Positions 23,152 through 32,797 of a DNA stretch of 64,000 nt are shown in pieces. Position 1 is the first letter of the stretch, and each line of letters begins with the position of its first letter. Position numbers and translations under genes: made by a program. The DNA is from Candidatus Krumholzibacteriota bacterium. Its GTDB lineage: Bacteria; Krumholzibacteriota; Krumholzibacteriia; Krumholzibacteriales; Krumholzibacteriaceae. The notes beneath the pieces were generated by a model that did not search any database, was not told the DNA's origin, and saw nothing but the letters and a program-made list of their open reading frames with translations. Where the stretch lies: NCBI GenBank assembly GCA_030609325.1, contig JAUWCL010000007.1, forward strand, positions 1-64,000, read 5' to 3'.

Positions 23152-25179
23152 ATGATCACTGGGAAAAGAATTCTTCTGATCTCGATAACCGTTTTTCTGT
23201 TCGTGCCGGTCAGTGGCGCCAGGGGAGATTCTCTTGCGGACGCTATGAGGGCGTTTGAATCCGGCAGCTTCGCCACGGTGCTGGAACTCTCGACCGTCCG
23301 ACAATCAAATCCATGGCTGGAGGTATACAGGCTTTGCGTGAGGGCGGAAGCGTTCCTCGCGGCCGGAGACAGCGCCGCCTCCGCCGGACGGGCGGTATCG
23401 GCGTCACGCCTGGTATACTCCGGTGAAGCGGGAGGTCATCCCGCGGGCGGGCGGCTGATCGATATCGTCATCCTTTGCGGAGGATCGGAGATCGTCCTGC
23501 CCTTCTTCACCGATGAGCTCCCGGCGTCTCTCGCCCCCCGTTCACTGCTGCTAATGGGTCAGCACTATTTCGAACTCGGAGACAGCTCTGCAGCGGCATC
23601 GTGCCTCACGCTCGCAGCACGAGGCAGGCCGGGTGAGGAAGAGATGGGGTTGCTGAACGAGCTGGCTGACAACGGGACTTTATATGCACGGGGAATCTCC
23701 CGCGAGATCGTAGCAGATTTTGCCTCGGCGGCGATATCGGCGGGAGACGACGCTACGGCGAAGCGTCTAATCGGACTGGTTCGATTAACGGGAGAATACT
23801 CCTGGCTGGCGGATATACTCGAAGCCGATCTGCTTGCCGCTTCCGGAAAGAGATCGAAAGCGCTGGCGCGCTACAGGTCGGTCTTCCGATCCGGGACCTG
23901 CCCGGTTGAGGGAAAGAAGGAAGCGCTTCAGCGGCTTGCCGCCCTTCAGTACAGGATGAAGAGGTTCAGGGACTCTTCTGTCAGTTACAGGACTTACGGC
24001 ATCTACTATCCGGACGACCCGCTCGCCGAGATGTCGACGGACAGGGCGGCAAGGATCGATGTGGCGTCCGGCAGGTGGGACGCCGCCGTAGATACATGGA
24101 AGAGGATTGCGGATGCGGGGCCGGAGACCCTGATCGGCAGAGAGGCGATACTCGGAATGGCGGTGTCTCTCGAGAGGATGGGAAGAAAAAGCGAGGCATG
24201 CGCGGTTCTGATCGACAACCTGCAGGGAGTCAGGGGCGGGTTCCGTGCGGCGTACCTGTACTGGATCGTCAGGACCTGCGGCGATGAGCAGCTGCGTTCG
24301 GATCATGCAATGATACTGAGCGGGGAGTCCGCGCACTCGTTTTACTCAAGGGTGATCGAGGATGGACCGGGGTTTCTGACTGTAGCCATGGATCGGACGG
24401 ACATTCCAGTGATCAGTCTGCTGGAGATCACTACACGGAAGGCGCCGTTTCCCGGAACCGGCACTGCCGTCGATCATCCTTCTCTCGGGGCCTTCAGGTA
24501 TTTTGCTGGTGAGGGAATGAAGTTGGAGGCCTCCGACTGCGCCCGTGGTTATATAGCGGCGCAAGAAGGGCATGACGGGGCGAGCGGCATCGGGATCATT
24601 TACCGGGAGGCGAGAGAAGCAGGGATAGAGAGCCTCTGCCTGGAGCTGGTGGTTGCTAATCCCGATCTGTTTGCCGGAAGGGATGATTACATCGAATTCC
24701 TCTACCCTTTCGTGTATGGCTGCGAGATCGACGGCGGCTCTGATAAGCGATACCTCCCGCCAGAGATGGTGCTTGCGGTCATCAGGGAGGAAAGCAGGTT
24801 CGACGAGAACGTCATGTCTCCGGCTGGCGCCTACGGCCTGATGCAGATCATGCCTTCGACCGGAGAGTGGATAGGGGGGAAGATCGGCAGAAAGGGTGTC
24901 ACGGTGTCTGATCTGAGAGATCCCGGTTTCAACGTCGCCGCTGGATGCTGGTATCTTCGATTTCTTCTCGATCGTGCCGAAGATTCCATAGTTGCAGCGC
25001 TGGCCGCCTACAACGCCGGTCACGGGAGGATGAGATCCTGGAAGAAGAAGTTCAGGCCGCACAGGGATCCGCTCGCCGCGATCGAGCTCATCGGTCCTTC
25101 AGAGACGAGACGGTACGTCCGCCGAGTACTCGATTCGATGGCGGTATACGAGGTACAGGCCTCCCGTTACGGTAAGTGA
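23152..25179 (+). CDS. Soluble lytic murein transglycosylase (Slt-like) with TPR-like helical domain
   Basis: 675 aa. A signal peptide covers about the first 25 residues (LLISITVFLFVPVSGARG). A long helical superhelix of TPR-like repeats fills about residues 30-490. The C-terminal SLT domain has catalytic Glu547 in VIREESRFD, then SPAGAYGLMQIMPSTG and AALAAYNAGHGRM. This is the Slt70 layout, including its length, so exolytic cleavage of glycan strands in the periplasm is expected. It is separate from guaA by 48 bases and may be read through from the purine operon, since no terminator is seen. A 279-base gap follows. Confidence 0.85.
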   Translation: MITGKRILLISITVFLFVPVSGARGDSLADAMRAFESGSFATVLELSTVRQSNPWLEVYRLCVRAEAFLAAGDSAASAGRAVSASRLVYSGEAGGHPAGGRLIDIVILCGGSEIVLPFFTDELPASLAPRSLLLMGQHYFELGDSSAAASCLTLAARGRPGEEEMGLLNELADNGTLYARGISREIVADFASAAISAGDDATAKRLIGLVRLTGEYSWLADILEADLLAASGKRSKALARYRSVFRSGTCPVEGKKEALQRLAALQYRMKRFRDSSVSYRTYGIYYPDDPLAEMSTDRAARIDVASGRWDAAVDTWKRIADAGPETLIGREAILGMAVSLERMGRKSEACAVLIDNLQGVRGGFRAAYLYWIVRTCGDEQLRSDHAMILSGESAHSFYSRVIEDGPGFLTVAMDRTDIPVISLLEITTRKAPFPGTGTAVDHPSLGAFRYFAGEGMKLEASDCARGYIAAQEGHDGASGIGIIYREAREAGIESLCLELVVANPDLFAGRDDYIEFLYPFVYGCEIDGGSDKRYLPPEMVLAVIREESRFDENVMSPAGAYGLMQIMPSTGEWIGGKIGRKGVTVSDLRDPGFNVAAGCWYLRFLLDRAEDSIVAALAAYNAGHGRMRSWKKKFRPHRDPLAAIELIGPSETRRYVRRVLDSMAVYEVQASRYGK

Positions 25180-25458
25180 AACTCCGGTGCAACATCCGCA
25201 GAATGCAAGCGTCACCTCTGGTATACGTCAGGATTTTCATCAATACGGCATTTATTCTGTCAGGAGTTCCATCGGGTACGCTCCCATTCCCTGTACCTTG
25301 CATCATCAGTTCATACAATCTATTGTTATAATAGCAGTTGAGTCTTGAAAGCCGAACTGCTTCATATTGTCCCGTTTGGCCTGTGACTTGCTAATCATTA
25401 CGCGAGGGGTGTCCTGAAGACACAATGTCCGAGAGCGAGGCAAGGAAGGTCGGATAAT
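25180..25458. other. 279-base intergenic gap upstream of the TPR/J-domain cluster
   Basis: A perfect TATAAT (25327-25332) is present but no good -35 lies 16-18 bases upstream. A short hairpin GTGTC/GACAC is found near 25410-25424. No reading frame or RNA gene is evident. The implied leader of the TPR gene would be about 120 bases. Confidence 0.35.
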
Positions 25459-26400
25459 ATGTTCATTGAAAGGTACATCAGATTTTTCCCGAAAAACAAT
25501 CTCAAGAAAGCCATAGGGTTTCTCAACAAGGGCGATTACAGGAAGGCCTGCAGGGAATTCGAAGCCTACATCGACCATGCCGGTGAACTGGACGCAGGCA
25601 AGGATCAGGAACTGATCCGGATGTACATGATCGAATCGTACATCGAGTATTCGAAGAAACTCGAAGACGACGGCGACACATCGGCCGCCGTGAAACAGCT
25701 CGAGAAGGCGATCGAAATCCAGCCGAAATACGCCGACGTTCATTACGGACTCGGAAATCTCTACGAAAAGGCGGGCAACAGGGTCGATTCGAGGGAAAGC
25801 CTCAAGAGGGCCCTGATGATCAACCCGAATTATTTCAAGGCGCGCGTTATGCTGTCCAGGAGTTACTGGCTCGACGGCAAGTATGACCGCTCCGAGGAGG
25901 AACTCGTCGCCAGCCTTTCGGCATCTCCCTCGTTCTTCATCGAGCAGGTCCAGGAGCTCGCTGGAATGGTTAAAATCGATCCAGGCAACGAGGATATCAG
26001 GGATCTCTTCAGGAAGCTTCTCGTGGAGAGGCCTTCCTCCTCGCAGGTCAGCAAGCAGCTCGCACTCGAATCGATACAGAACGGCGATTACGACTTCGCC
26101 CTTGCCGAGCTCAGGAAGGCCCTTTCTTTTCACCCTGACTATCCCGACCTGCACAACATGCTCGGTATCGCCTATGCCAATACCGGGATGACCGACGATG
26201 CGATAATGGAATTCGAGACGGCTCTCAAGGTAAACCCGGATTACCTCAAGGCGAGACTTAATCTCGCTCTTTCGCTCTACGAGAAGGGTGCATGGGAGGA
26301 ATCTAGGAAGAACCTCGACATGGTAATCAGGATCGATCCGGAGAATGTGCTGGCGAAAAATCTCATGAACGAACTTTCACCGGTAGGGAGCAAGAGGTAA
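25459..26400 (+). CDS. TPR-repeat protein of unknown function
   Basis: 313 aa without a signal peptide, so probably cytoplasmic. Repeated TPR helices are clear: AVKQLEKAIEIQPKYADVHY, GLGNLYEKAGN, LKRALMINPNYFKARVML, LRKALSFHPDYPDLHNMLG and FETALKVNPDYLKARLNLAL. No catalytic motif is visible, so it is likely a scaffold. Its stop is directly followed by the GTG of a J-domain-TPR gene, and a membrane beta-propeller gene then secA come next. The order suggests work in protein folding, assembly or export, but this is inference. Confidence 0.8.
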   Translation: MFIERYIRFFPKNNLKKAIGFLNKGDYRKACREFEAYIDHAGELDAGKDQELIRMYMIESYIEYSKKLEDDGDTSAAVKQLEKAIEIQPKYADVHYGLGNLYEKAGNRVDSRESLKRALMINPNYFKARVMLSRSYWLDGKYDRSEEELVASLSASPSFFIEQVQELAGMVKIDPGNEDIRDLFRKLLVERPSSSQVSKQLALESIQNGDYDFALAELRKALSFHPDYPDLHNMLGIAYANTGMTDDAIMEFETALKVNPDYLKARLNLALSLYEKGAWEESRKNLDMVIRIDPENVLAKNLMNELSPVGSKR

Positions 26401-27102
26401 GTGGCCGTGAACAAGACAAAGCCTGACTATTATTCCATACTGGAAGTATGGCCCAAGTCCTCCGAAGAAGAGATAAAGAAGAACTATTTCCGCCTCGCCA
26501 AGCTGTACCATCCCGATGTGGCCGGCGACAAGCCCGAGAACAGGGAGAGGTTCAAGCTTATCAATGAGGCTTTCGGTGTCCTGAGCGATTCGCAGAAGCG
26601 CAGGCAATACGACGAGTTGATGAACGTGAAAGGAGGCGCAACAAAGAACGGCAAGGAGATGCGCGAGCAGGACGGCAGGAGTGCCTCGATGGCGTTCAAG
26701 CAGGCCCGCGACGCGATGAGGGCCGGAAGGTACGATAAGGCGATTATGCTGCTCAGAACGGCAATCAGGTTCGACGATTCAGATCCAGCGTATCACAGCT
26801 GGTACGGCTTCTGCCTGGCGATGACGAACTCCGATCTCCACGAGGCGAGGGACGTATGCAGGAAAGCAATCGAGAACGAGTTCTACAGCGCCGATTATCA
26901 CGCGAACCTCGGGTTTGTCTACTTCAAGGCCGGTCTGAAGAACCTGGCCGTGAAGCATTTCACCGAAGCGCTGAAATGGGATCCAGACCATTCTCTGGCG
27001 ATGAAGATCCTGGCCCAGCTCGACGGTGCGAACTCGATGTACGGGGAGACCGGGCCGATAGACAAACTGGTAGCGGGATTCAAGAAAATATTCGTCGGCT
27101 GA
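26401..27102 (+). CDS. J-domain (DnaJ-like) protein with C-terminal TPR repeats
   Basis: 233 aa. Residues 8-70 are a J domain with the invariant HPD at 37-39 (LAKLYHPDVAGD) and the DYYSILEV start, so it can stimulate an Hsp70. No Gly/Phe region, zinc centre or DnaJ C-terminal domain is present; instead residues 98-220 are TPR repeats (AIMLLRTAIRFDDSDPAYHS, AVKHFTEALKWDPDHSLAMK). This marks it as a specialised co-chaperone, not DnaJ. Start GTG 26401 follows the upstream stop with AGAGG 5 bases before; GTG 26407 is an alternative. No dnaK is in the window. Confidence 0.85.
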   Translation: MAVNKTKPDYYSILEVWPKSSEEEIKKNYFRLAKLYHPDVAGDKPENRERFKLINEAFGVLSDSQKRRQYDELMNVKGGATKNGKEMREQDGRSASMAFKQARDAMRAGRYDKAIMLLRTAIRFDDSDPAYHSWYGFCLAMTNSDLHEARDVCRKAIENEFYSADYHANLGFVYFKAGLKNLAVKHFTEALKWDPDHSLAMKILAQLDGANSMYGETGPIDKLVAGFKKIFVG

Positions 27103-27180
27103 CAAAAAGCGGTTTTTCTATCCGATTAATTGTTGATTTTTCAGGCGCCTGTGGCTAACCTCTCTCCCGAGGTGATTGCC

Positions 27181-29112
27181 ATGAGAAGGACCTGCTTTGT
27201 TTGTTACGGCGCCGGCGGCAAGAAAAACTCTCTCACCTATCACGAAATCTCACGGAAAACAGAGGGAGATGAATTTTTCGTCTTCCTTTCCTGGGCAAGG
27301 CCCGAGGACGAGGTTCCGCTGAGAGATCTTTACCGGCGGGTCGTGTCTTCCTCCAGACTGGGTCACCCGGCACGGTTCTTCAGAGAACTGGCCGAGTCCG
27401 TTGGGACGGGGGCGAAAGACAGCCGGGACGATTCATGGCTGGAAAAATCCTGCATTCTCATGGTGTATAGAAAGGGCGAAGAGGCCTTTCTCTTCAGGAA
27501 CAAGAGGGTAGAGCCCGTGCATTTCGATTCTGCCACTGGCCGGGAGGGAACGATCCAGTCCCTTGAGGACAGGGTAGAGATCGTCCTTCAGAGGGACGGG
27601 AGCCAGGCTGATCTGTTCGATAAGAAGTACGGGGATCTTTTCACTCTCGATCAATTCAGGATGTCGGCAGTTGGACATACGCTCCTCTTCGCACCGACGA
27701 GGGATTTCGTACGGAGAAACAGGGAGGCGCTTCTCGACAGCGTCCTCTTTCCGTCCTTCGACGTGCCGTCGAGCGGGGAGCTGGAGGTGGATACGGACAG
27801 GTCGATGGGGGCGATGCACTGGGGAAGAGGAAAGAACATCAGCGACTTTCCGGAACGCAAGAAACGGGGTGTGGAGATCATGAAGTCTTCTGTACCGATG
27901 GCAGCGGGGGCAGTGACGCTCGTCCTTGCCATTCTGTTCATTTTCAAGCCTTTCGGAGACGAAGGGGACCAGGCCGGCAGCGGTGAGGACGTCTTCCTGG
28001 TTCCGGCGGGAAATACCGAGACCGGTGATATCGGGACCGGCGCCGGAGACGGTGTCGTGGAGGAGTTGACCGCCGATTCCGATGCGGGTGAGCCCGCTTC
28101 GACCGCGGCAGGGGCGAATATGCCGTCGGCGGTCAAGGTGGTCATAACAGAGGGATGGAAGAAAAAATTCGACGCAGCTGTGACCTCGTCGCCGGTGATC
28201 TGCGGCGACAACGTGACGTTCGGGTGCAGAGACGGGAATCTCTACTGCTTCTCGCTCGACGGTAACATCAACTGGAAATACGAAGCGGCAACAGGCGTCG
28301 GCGCAACTCCGGCATGCTCGGGAAAGCGGGTAGTGGGAGCCGATTACGAGGGGAACGTATTCTGCCTGGAGACCGCGGACGGGAAGAGGATCTGGAACTA
28401 CCGCAGCGGCGCCAGGATCGTCAGCAGTCCCGTGATAAGGAATAAGATTGTCATAGTCAGCACGATGGACGGGCGTATCATCTCGCTCGACCTCGAGTCA
28501 GGAAAAAGGAACTGGAGCCAGAAGATCGGGGACCAGGTATGGGCCACCTCGTCTGTAGGCAAGGACTACATAGTGGCGGCCACTACCGACGGCTCCCTTG
28601 TACGGATGACCATCGACGGAAGGATCGTCTGGAGGGTGGCGCCCGGAGGATCGATCCATTCTTCCCCTCTCTGTCTCGAAAAGGAAGATCTCGTTGTCGT
28701 CGGCACCGGCGACAGGTATCTGATCGGATATTCCCTCTCCAGGGGGATGCTGATGTGGAGATACGGGGCCGGCAGCGAGGTCAGAAGCGCTCCGGTGACC
28801 TCCGGCGGAAGGATCGTCGCGGGGACCGAGGACGGGATCCTCATAGCCATGGACAATAACGGTCAGCTGCTCTGGAAGAAGGACCTTGGGGGAGCGATCA
28901 GGTCGAAACCCTTGATTCTGGGTGAAATGATCGCTGTAACGTCTTACAGCTCAAAATTATCCATACTGTCGTTGTCCGACGGATCGGTCGCGGCGGAGTA
29001 CAGGGCCGATGCTCCCATCTACTCCTCACCCGCCTATCACGACGGCAGGGTGTTCTTCGGCTCGAACGGGGGATTTCTCCACGCTCCGGTGGTATCGACG
29101 ACCGTAGAATGA
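27181..29112 (+). CDS. Bitopic membrane protein: unknown cytoplasmic domain, one TM, PQQ-type beta-propeller
   Basis: 643 aa. One membrane segment lies at about 238-258 (AAGAVTLVLAILFIFKPF) and is preceded by FPERKKR, so the N-terminus is inside. A Gly/Asp/Glu-rich linker leads to a periplasmic seven-blade-like propeller (about 318-640) of PQQ-type repeats: DGNLYCFSLDGNINWKYE, DGKRIWNYRSGARIVSSPVI, GSLVRMTIDGRIVWRV. The N-terminal 230 residues have no family I can name. HTLLFAPTRDFVRRNREALL and CILMVYRKGEEAFLFRNKR loosely recall a PP2C-like phosphatase fold lacking acidic metal ligands, which is speculation. The ATG at 27181 follows GAGGTGATT. BamB has a similar propeller but is a lipoprotein. 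Confidence 0.75.
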   Translation: MRRTCFVCYGAGGKKNSLTYHEISRKTEGDEFFVFLSWARPEDEVPLRDLYRRVVSSSRLGHPARFFRELAESVGTGAKDSRDDSWLEKSCILMVYRKGEEAFLFRNKRVEPVHFDSATGREGTIQSLEDRVEIVLQRDGSQADLFDKKYGDLFTLDQFRMSAVGHTLLFAPTRDFVRRNREALLDSVLFPSFDVPSSGELEVDTDRSMGAMHWGRGKNISDFPERKKRGVEIMKSSVPMAAGAVTLVLAILFIFKPFGDEGDQAGSGEDVFLVPAGNTETGDIGTGAGDGVVEELTADSDAGEPASTAAGANMPSAVKVVITEGWKKKFDAAVTSSPVICGDNVTFGCRDGNLYCFSLDGNINWKYEAATGVGATPACSGKRVVGADYEGNVFCLETADGKRIWNYRSGARIVSSPVIRNKIVIVSTMDGRIISLDLESGKRNWSQKIGDQVWATSSVGKDYIVAATTDGSLVRMTIDGRIVWRVAPGGSIHSSPLCLEKEDLVVVGTGDRYLIGYSLSRGMLMWRYGAGSEVRSAPVTSGGRIVAGTEDGILIAMDNNGQLLWKKDLGGAIRSKPLILGEMIAVTSYSSKLSILSLSDGSVAAEYRADAPIYSSPAYHDGRVFFGSNGGFLHAPVVSTTVE

Positions 29113-29169
29113 TCCGAAGGGCCGGATCCCGGCATATCTACGCCTCCACCGCTCGATCAGGGGACGAAC

Positions 29170-29198
29170 TTGATTGACAGGAGGTGTTGTATTATCTT
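29170..29198 (+). promoter_or_regulatory. Candidate promoter of secA
   Basis: TTGATT (29170-29175), a 17-base spacer and TATCTT (29193-29198) give a start near 29205, about 20 bases before the TTG start. A GCCGG/CCGGC hairpin at 29121-29133 lies between this and the preceding gene. An AGGAGGT inside the spacer is not followed by a useful reading frame. Confidence 0.45.
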
Positions 29199-29226
29199 GC
29201 TGTACGACTGACTGGAGGTTCTTTTT

Positions 29227-32200
29227 TTGTTCAAGGGACTGATACATAGATTCGTCGGCGACAGGAAGACGAGGCTGATGAAGCGCTATGCGCCAGGCAT
29301 CGCCGAGGTCAAGGAATGGGCCGAAAGATATTCCGGAATCTCCGACGATGATTTCCCCACCAGGACCTTGGAGTTCGTCGAGAGGCTGCGGAACGGCGAG
29401 ACGGTCGACGGCATCATGCCGGAGGCCTTCGGGCTCGTCTACGAAGCCTGCAGAAGACACGTGGGCAAGACCTGGAACGTTGTCGGCCAAGAAATTACCT
29501 GGGAGATGGTGCCGTTCGACGTCCAGATCGCGGGCGCAATAGCCCTGCACGAGGGATCGATAGCCGAGATGGCCACCGGAGAGGGCAAGACCCTTGTTGC
29601 GGTCATGCCGCTCTATCTCAACGCCCTCGAGAAGAGGGGCACCCACCTGATCACGGTGAATGACTACCTCGCCAGGCGAGACGCCGAGTGGATGGGTAAG
29701 ATATACGAGTTTCTCGGGCTGACGGTCGGCTATCTACAGAACGAGATGGGACCCGAGGAACGCAAGGGAATCTACGGCTGCGATATCACTTACGGAACGA
29801 ACAACGAGTTCGGATTCGACTATCTCAGGGACAACATGAAGCTCAGCGGCGAATACCAGGTCCAGAAGGTGCACCATTTTGCCATCGTAGACGAGGTAGA
29901 CTCGGTGCTCGTCGACGAGGCGAGGACTCCGCTGATCATATCGGGCCCCGTCCCCGGCTCGTCGAGGGACGAGAACTTCTCCTTTCTGCGTACGAGGGTC
30001 GAGGACCTGGTACGCAAGCAGAAAAGGATGATAAACGACCTGATGACCGAGGTCGAGAAGGCGGCAGGAGCGGACGGGGAAAACGGCAGCGATGACGACG
30101 ACCTGGGCGTGAAGCTCCTGCTCGCCCGGCGCGGCGATCCAAAAAACAAGAGATTCATGAAGATCCGCAAGATGCCCGGGTTCGAGCGGATGATGCTCAG
30201 CGCCGAAGCGGGCTTCATGAGGGAGAAGAGGATGCACGAGCTCGACGAGGAGCTCTTCTTCGTCGTTGAAGAGAAATCCAATGTCGTAGACCTGACAGAG
30301 AAAGGCCACAACAATCTCTCCAGGGAGGACAGGGAACTCTTCATCCTTCCCGACCTCAGCATCAAGGTTAAGGATATCGATTCGGACGACTTCCTCGATC
30401 CGGCGGAGAAGATCAGGAAGAAAGACGCCGCCTACAGGCGATACGCGGAGAAGAGCGAGGTCATCCACAACTTCTCCCAGCTGATGAAAGCCTATACGCT
30501 CTTCGAGAAGGACATCGATTACGTCGTCCAGGACGGAAAGGTCCTGATCGTCGACGAGTTCACCGGCAGGCTGATGGCCGGCAGGCGGTTCAGCGACGGG
30601 CTCCACCAGGCTCTCGAGGCCAAGGAGAAGGTTCGTATAGAGGGAGAGACGCAGACCTTCGCCACGATCACCCTCCAGAATTACTTCAGGATGTACGAGA
30701 AGCTCTCCGGCATGACCGGTACCGCCGAGACCGAGGAAGAGGAATTCCACAAGATCTACGATCTGGTGGTAAACGTCATCCCGACGAACAGGCCGGTCAG
30801 AAGAATTGATTACGACGACATAATATTCCGCACGAAACGGGAGAAATATGCCGCGATCATACAGGAGACCAGGAGGTTACACGAAGCCGGGCTGCCCGTG
30901 CTCGTCGGCACTGTCACCGTCGAGGTATCCGAGACTATCAGCCGGATGCTGAAGCGCGAAGGCATTCCTCACAACGTTCTCAACGCCAAGCAGCACCAGA
31001 AAGAGGCGGAGATCGTCGCCTGTGCCGGAAAGAAGGGTGCCGTCACGATCGCCACCAACATGGCCGGAAGGGGAACCGACATCAAGCTGGAGAAGGGGAT
31101 AGTCCAGTGCAAGAGGTGCTGCATCCTGTGCGAGACCCCCGACGGATGCGCCGAATGCCCTAACGACGAAAAGAAGACCGACTGTCTCGATGACGTGCCC
31201 TGCGGCCTGCAGATAATCGGTACAGAAAGGCACGAGAGCCGCAGGATCGACAGGCAGCTCCGGGGAAGGACGGGCAGGCAGGGCGATCCGGGAGCGTCGA
31301 GGTTCTTCATCTCGCTCGAGGACGACCTCATGCGGCTTTTCGGGTCCGAGAGGATCTCCAGCGTGATGGACAGGCTGGGAGCCGAGGAGGGCGAGGTCAT
31401 CACTCATCCCTTCATCACCAAGGCGATCGAAAAATCGCAGAAGAAGGTCGAGCTTTACAACTTCGGGATCAGGAAGCGCCTTCTCGAGTATGACGACGTG
31501 ATGAACAAGCAGCGCGAGGTCATCTACGGCCGGAGGAACAGCATCCTCGATACCGACGATCTCGACGGGATGGTTCACGGGCTCATCGACAACGTGATAG
31601 ACCAGGTGATCGACGGATACATGCCCCCCGATACGCTCCACGAAGAATGGGACATCGAGGGTGCCGCCGGCGAGTTCGAGACGATATTCCTCTTCAGATT
31701 CGACACTTCGGGTCTGTCCGAGATGGACCGGAAGGAAGAGCAGGCGATTATCAGTTTCTTTCGCTCTGAGGCGAGGAAGGCCTTCGAGCTGAGAAAATCG
31801 ATGATTCCGGAAGAAATTATGCTGCAACTCGAGAAGATGATCATGCTGCAGAGCATCGACGAGAAATGGATGGATCACCTCAGGGAGCTTGACAGCCTGC
31901 GGGAAGGGATCCATTTCAGGTCGTACGCGCAGAAGGACCCGCTCGTCGAGTACAAGCAGGAGGCATTCCAGATGTTCTCCGAGATGGTGGACGACATCGA
32001 CAGAACGGTCCTGTGGGGACTGTTCCACGCGAGGGTAGATTCCCCGGAGAAAGCCGAGCGGAAACAGTTCCATCGGGAGGTCGCAATGCACAGGACGGTG
32101 GACGCCTATGCTGCTGCTCCCGCGCCGCAGGAGGCGCCGGCACAGACTGCCGTTCCCGGAGGAGCCATCGGTCCCGCAAGTTCTCGGAAGAACGTTCAGC

Positions 32201-32295
32201 CCCGGCAGCGTGAAGAGCCGAAGGTAGGAAGAAATGCCCCGTGCCCCTGCGGCAGCGGCAAGAAATATAAAAAGTGTTGCGGTCGGGGTGACTGA
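29227..32295 (+). CDS. secA: Protein translocase subunit SecA
   Basis: 1022 aa, longer than the 901 aa of E. coli. Motifs are intact: ATGEGKT (Walker A), [46 protein letters not shown] and C-terminal zinc motif [13 protein letters not shown]. It drives Sec-dependent export with SecYEG. An insertion around residues 295-335 ([13 protein letters not shown]) matches the one typical of Bacteroidetes. A second one, residues 628-659, holds eight cysteines between TDIKLEKGI and [11 protein letters not shown] and is not in the common SecA form. The TTG start at 29227 is supported by GGAGGT 7 bases upstream. Confidence 0.96.
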   Translation: MFKGLIHRFVGDRKTRLMKRYAPGIAEVKEWAERYSGISDDDFPTRTLEFVERLRNGETVDGIMPEAFGLVYEACRRHVGKTWNVVGQEITWEMVPFDVQIAGAIALHEGSIAEMATGEGKTLVAVMPLYLNALEKRGTHLITVNDYLARRDAEWMGKIYEFLGLTVGYLQNEMGPEERKGIYGCDITYGTNNEFGFDYLRDNMKLSGEYQVQKVHHFAIVDEVDSVLVDEARTPLIISGPVPGSSRDENFSFLRTRVEDLVRKQKRMINDLMTEVEKAAGADGENGSDDDDLGVKLLLARRGDPKNKRFMKIRKMPGFERMMLSAEAGFMREKRMHELDEELFFVVEEKSNVVDLTEKGHNNLSREDRELFILPDLSIKVKDIDSDDFLDPAEKIRKKDAAYRRYAEKSEVIHNFSQLMKAYTLFEKDIDYVVQDGKVLIVDEFTGRLMAGRRFSDGLHQALEAKEKVRIEGETQTFATITLQNYFRMYEKLSGMTGTAETEEEEFHKIYDLVVNVIPTNRPVRRIDYDDIIFRTKREKYAAIIQETRRLHEAGLPVLVGTVTVEVSETISRMLKREGIPHNVLNAKQHQKEAEIVACAGKKGAVTIATNMAGRGTDIKLEKGIVQCKRCCILCETPDGCAECPNDEKKTDCLDDVPCGLQIIGTERHESRRIDRQLRGRTGRQGDPGASRFFISLEDDLMRLFGSERISSVMDRLGAEEGEVITHPFITKAIEKSQKKVELYNFGIRKRLLEYDDVMNKQREVIYGRRNSILDTDDLDGMVHGLIDNVIDQVIDGYMPPDTLHEEWDIEGAAGEFETIFLFRFDTSGLSEMDRKEEQAIISFFRSEARKAFELRKSMIPEEIMLQLEKMIMLQSIDEKWMDHLRELDSLREGIHFRSYAQKDPLVEYKQEAFQMFSEMVDDIDRTVLWGLFHARVDSPEKAERKQFHREVAMHRTVDAYAAAPAPQEAPAQTAVPGGAIGPASSRKNVQPRQREEPKVGRNAPCPCGSGKKYKKCCGRGD

Positions 32296-32344
32296 GGGAC
32301 ATTATTCAGGCTTTCCGACACCAGGCAGGGAAAGGACTACACCA

Positions 32345-32791
32345 GTGACCGGCAGAGATGACAACGAACGCATCAGAGAGATCATCTCCTGGATAATTGA
32401 AAACGAACCGGAAGACCATTACGATCCCGGGACCCTGTACGCGAGACTCGAGAATATGGGTTACTCCCCTGAGGAGATCCGCCAGGCCATGCTTCTTCTC
32501 GACACCGATTCGGTAAGGGGCGGTATAATCGCCGATGACGGGTTCGACAGGGGCACCCGCATTCTGTCCTCAATGGAGAGGGGCATGCTCAGCCTCGAGG
32601 CACAGGGCTGGCTCCTGTGGCTGCGGAGCACCGGGTGGATATCGGAGATACATCTGAGCCTGATCATAGAGAGCGCGGGACTGGAGTACAGGCCTCCCGC
32701 TTCACTCGAGGAAGTGATGGAGATAGCACTGCGGTACGTTCCTTCGATACCGGGTGAGTACGAAGAGAATGGGAGCGGCAATATCAACTGA
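32345..32791 (+). CDS. Smg/DUF494 family protein
   Basis: 148 aa from GTG 32345. The N-terminal NERIREIISWIIENE segment, the GYSPEEIRQAMLLLDT motif and the later ERGMLSLEAQGWLLWLRSTG resemble the DUF494/Smg family. Function is unknown. In many Proteobacteria smg lies between dprA and topA-like genes; here topA follows after 6 bases, which supports the call. There is no dprA between secA and this gene. An AAAGGA lies about 9 bases before the GTG. Confidence 0.7.
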   Translation: MTGRDDNERIREIISWIIENEPEDHYDPGTLYARLENMGYSPEEIRQAMLLLDTDSVRGGIIADDGFDRGTRILSSMERGMLSLEAQGWLLWLRSTGWISEIHLSLIIESAGLEYRPPASLEEVMEIALRYVPSIPGEYEENGSGNIN

Positions 32792-32797
32792 GGACGC

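Noticed and set aside
27103..27125. AAAAAGCGGTTTTT after the J-domain gene as a terminator
   Set aside because: The stem would be only A-T pairs around a GCGG loop, too weak to call.
29179..29211. Possible leader peptide before secA, following an extra AGGAGGT
   Set aside because: The only frames at suitable spacing are four to six codons long (TTG-CTG-TAC-GAC-TGA) and lie in what looks like the promoter, so a SecM-like control peptide is not supported.
30877..32091. 404-codon minus-strand frame opposite secA
   Set aside because: Shadow of conserved SecA coding sequence, rich in Asp, Leu, Val and His without any motif.
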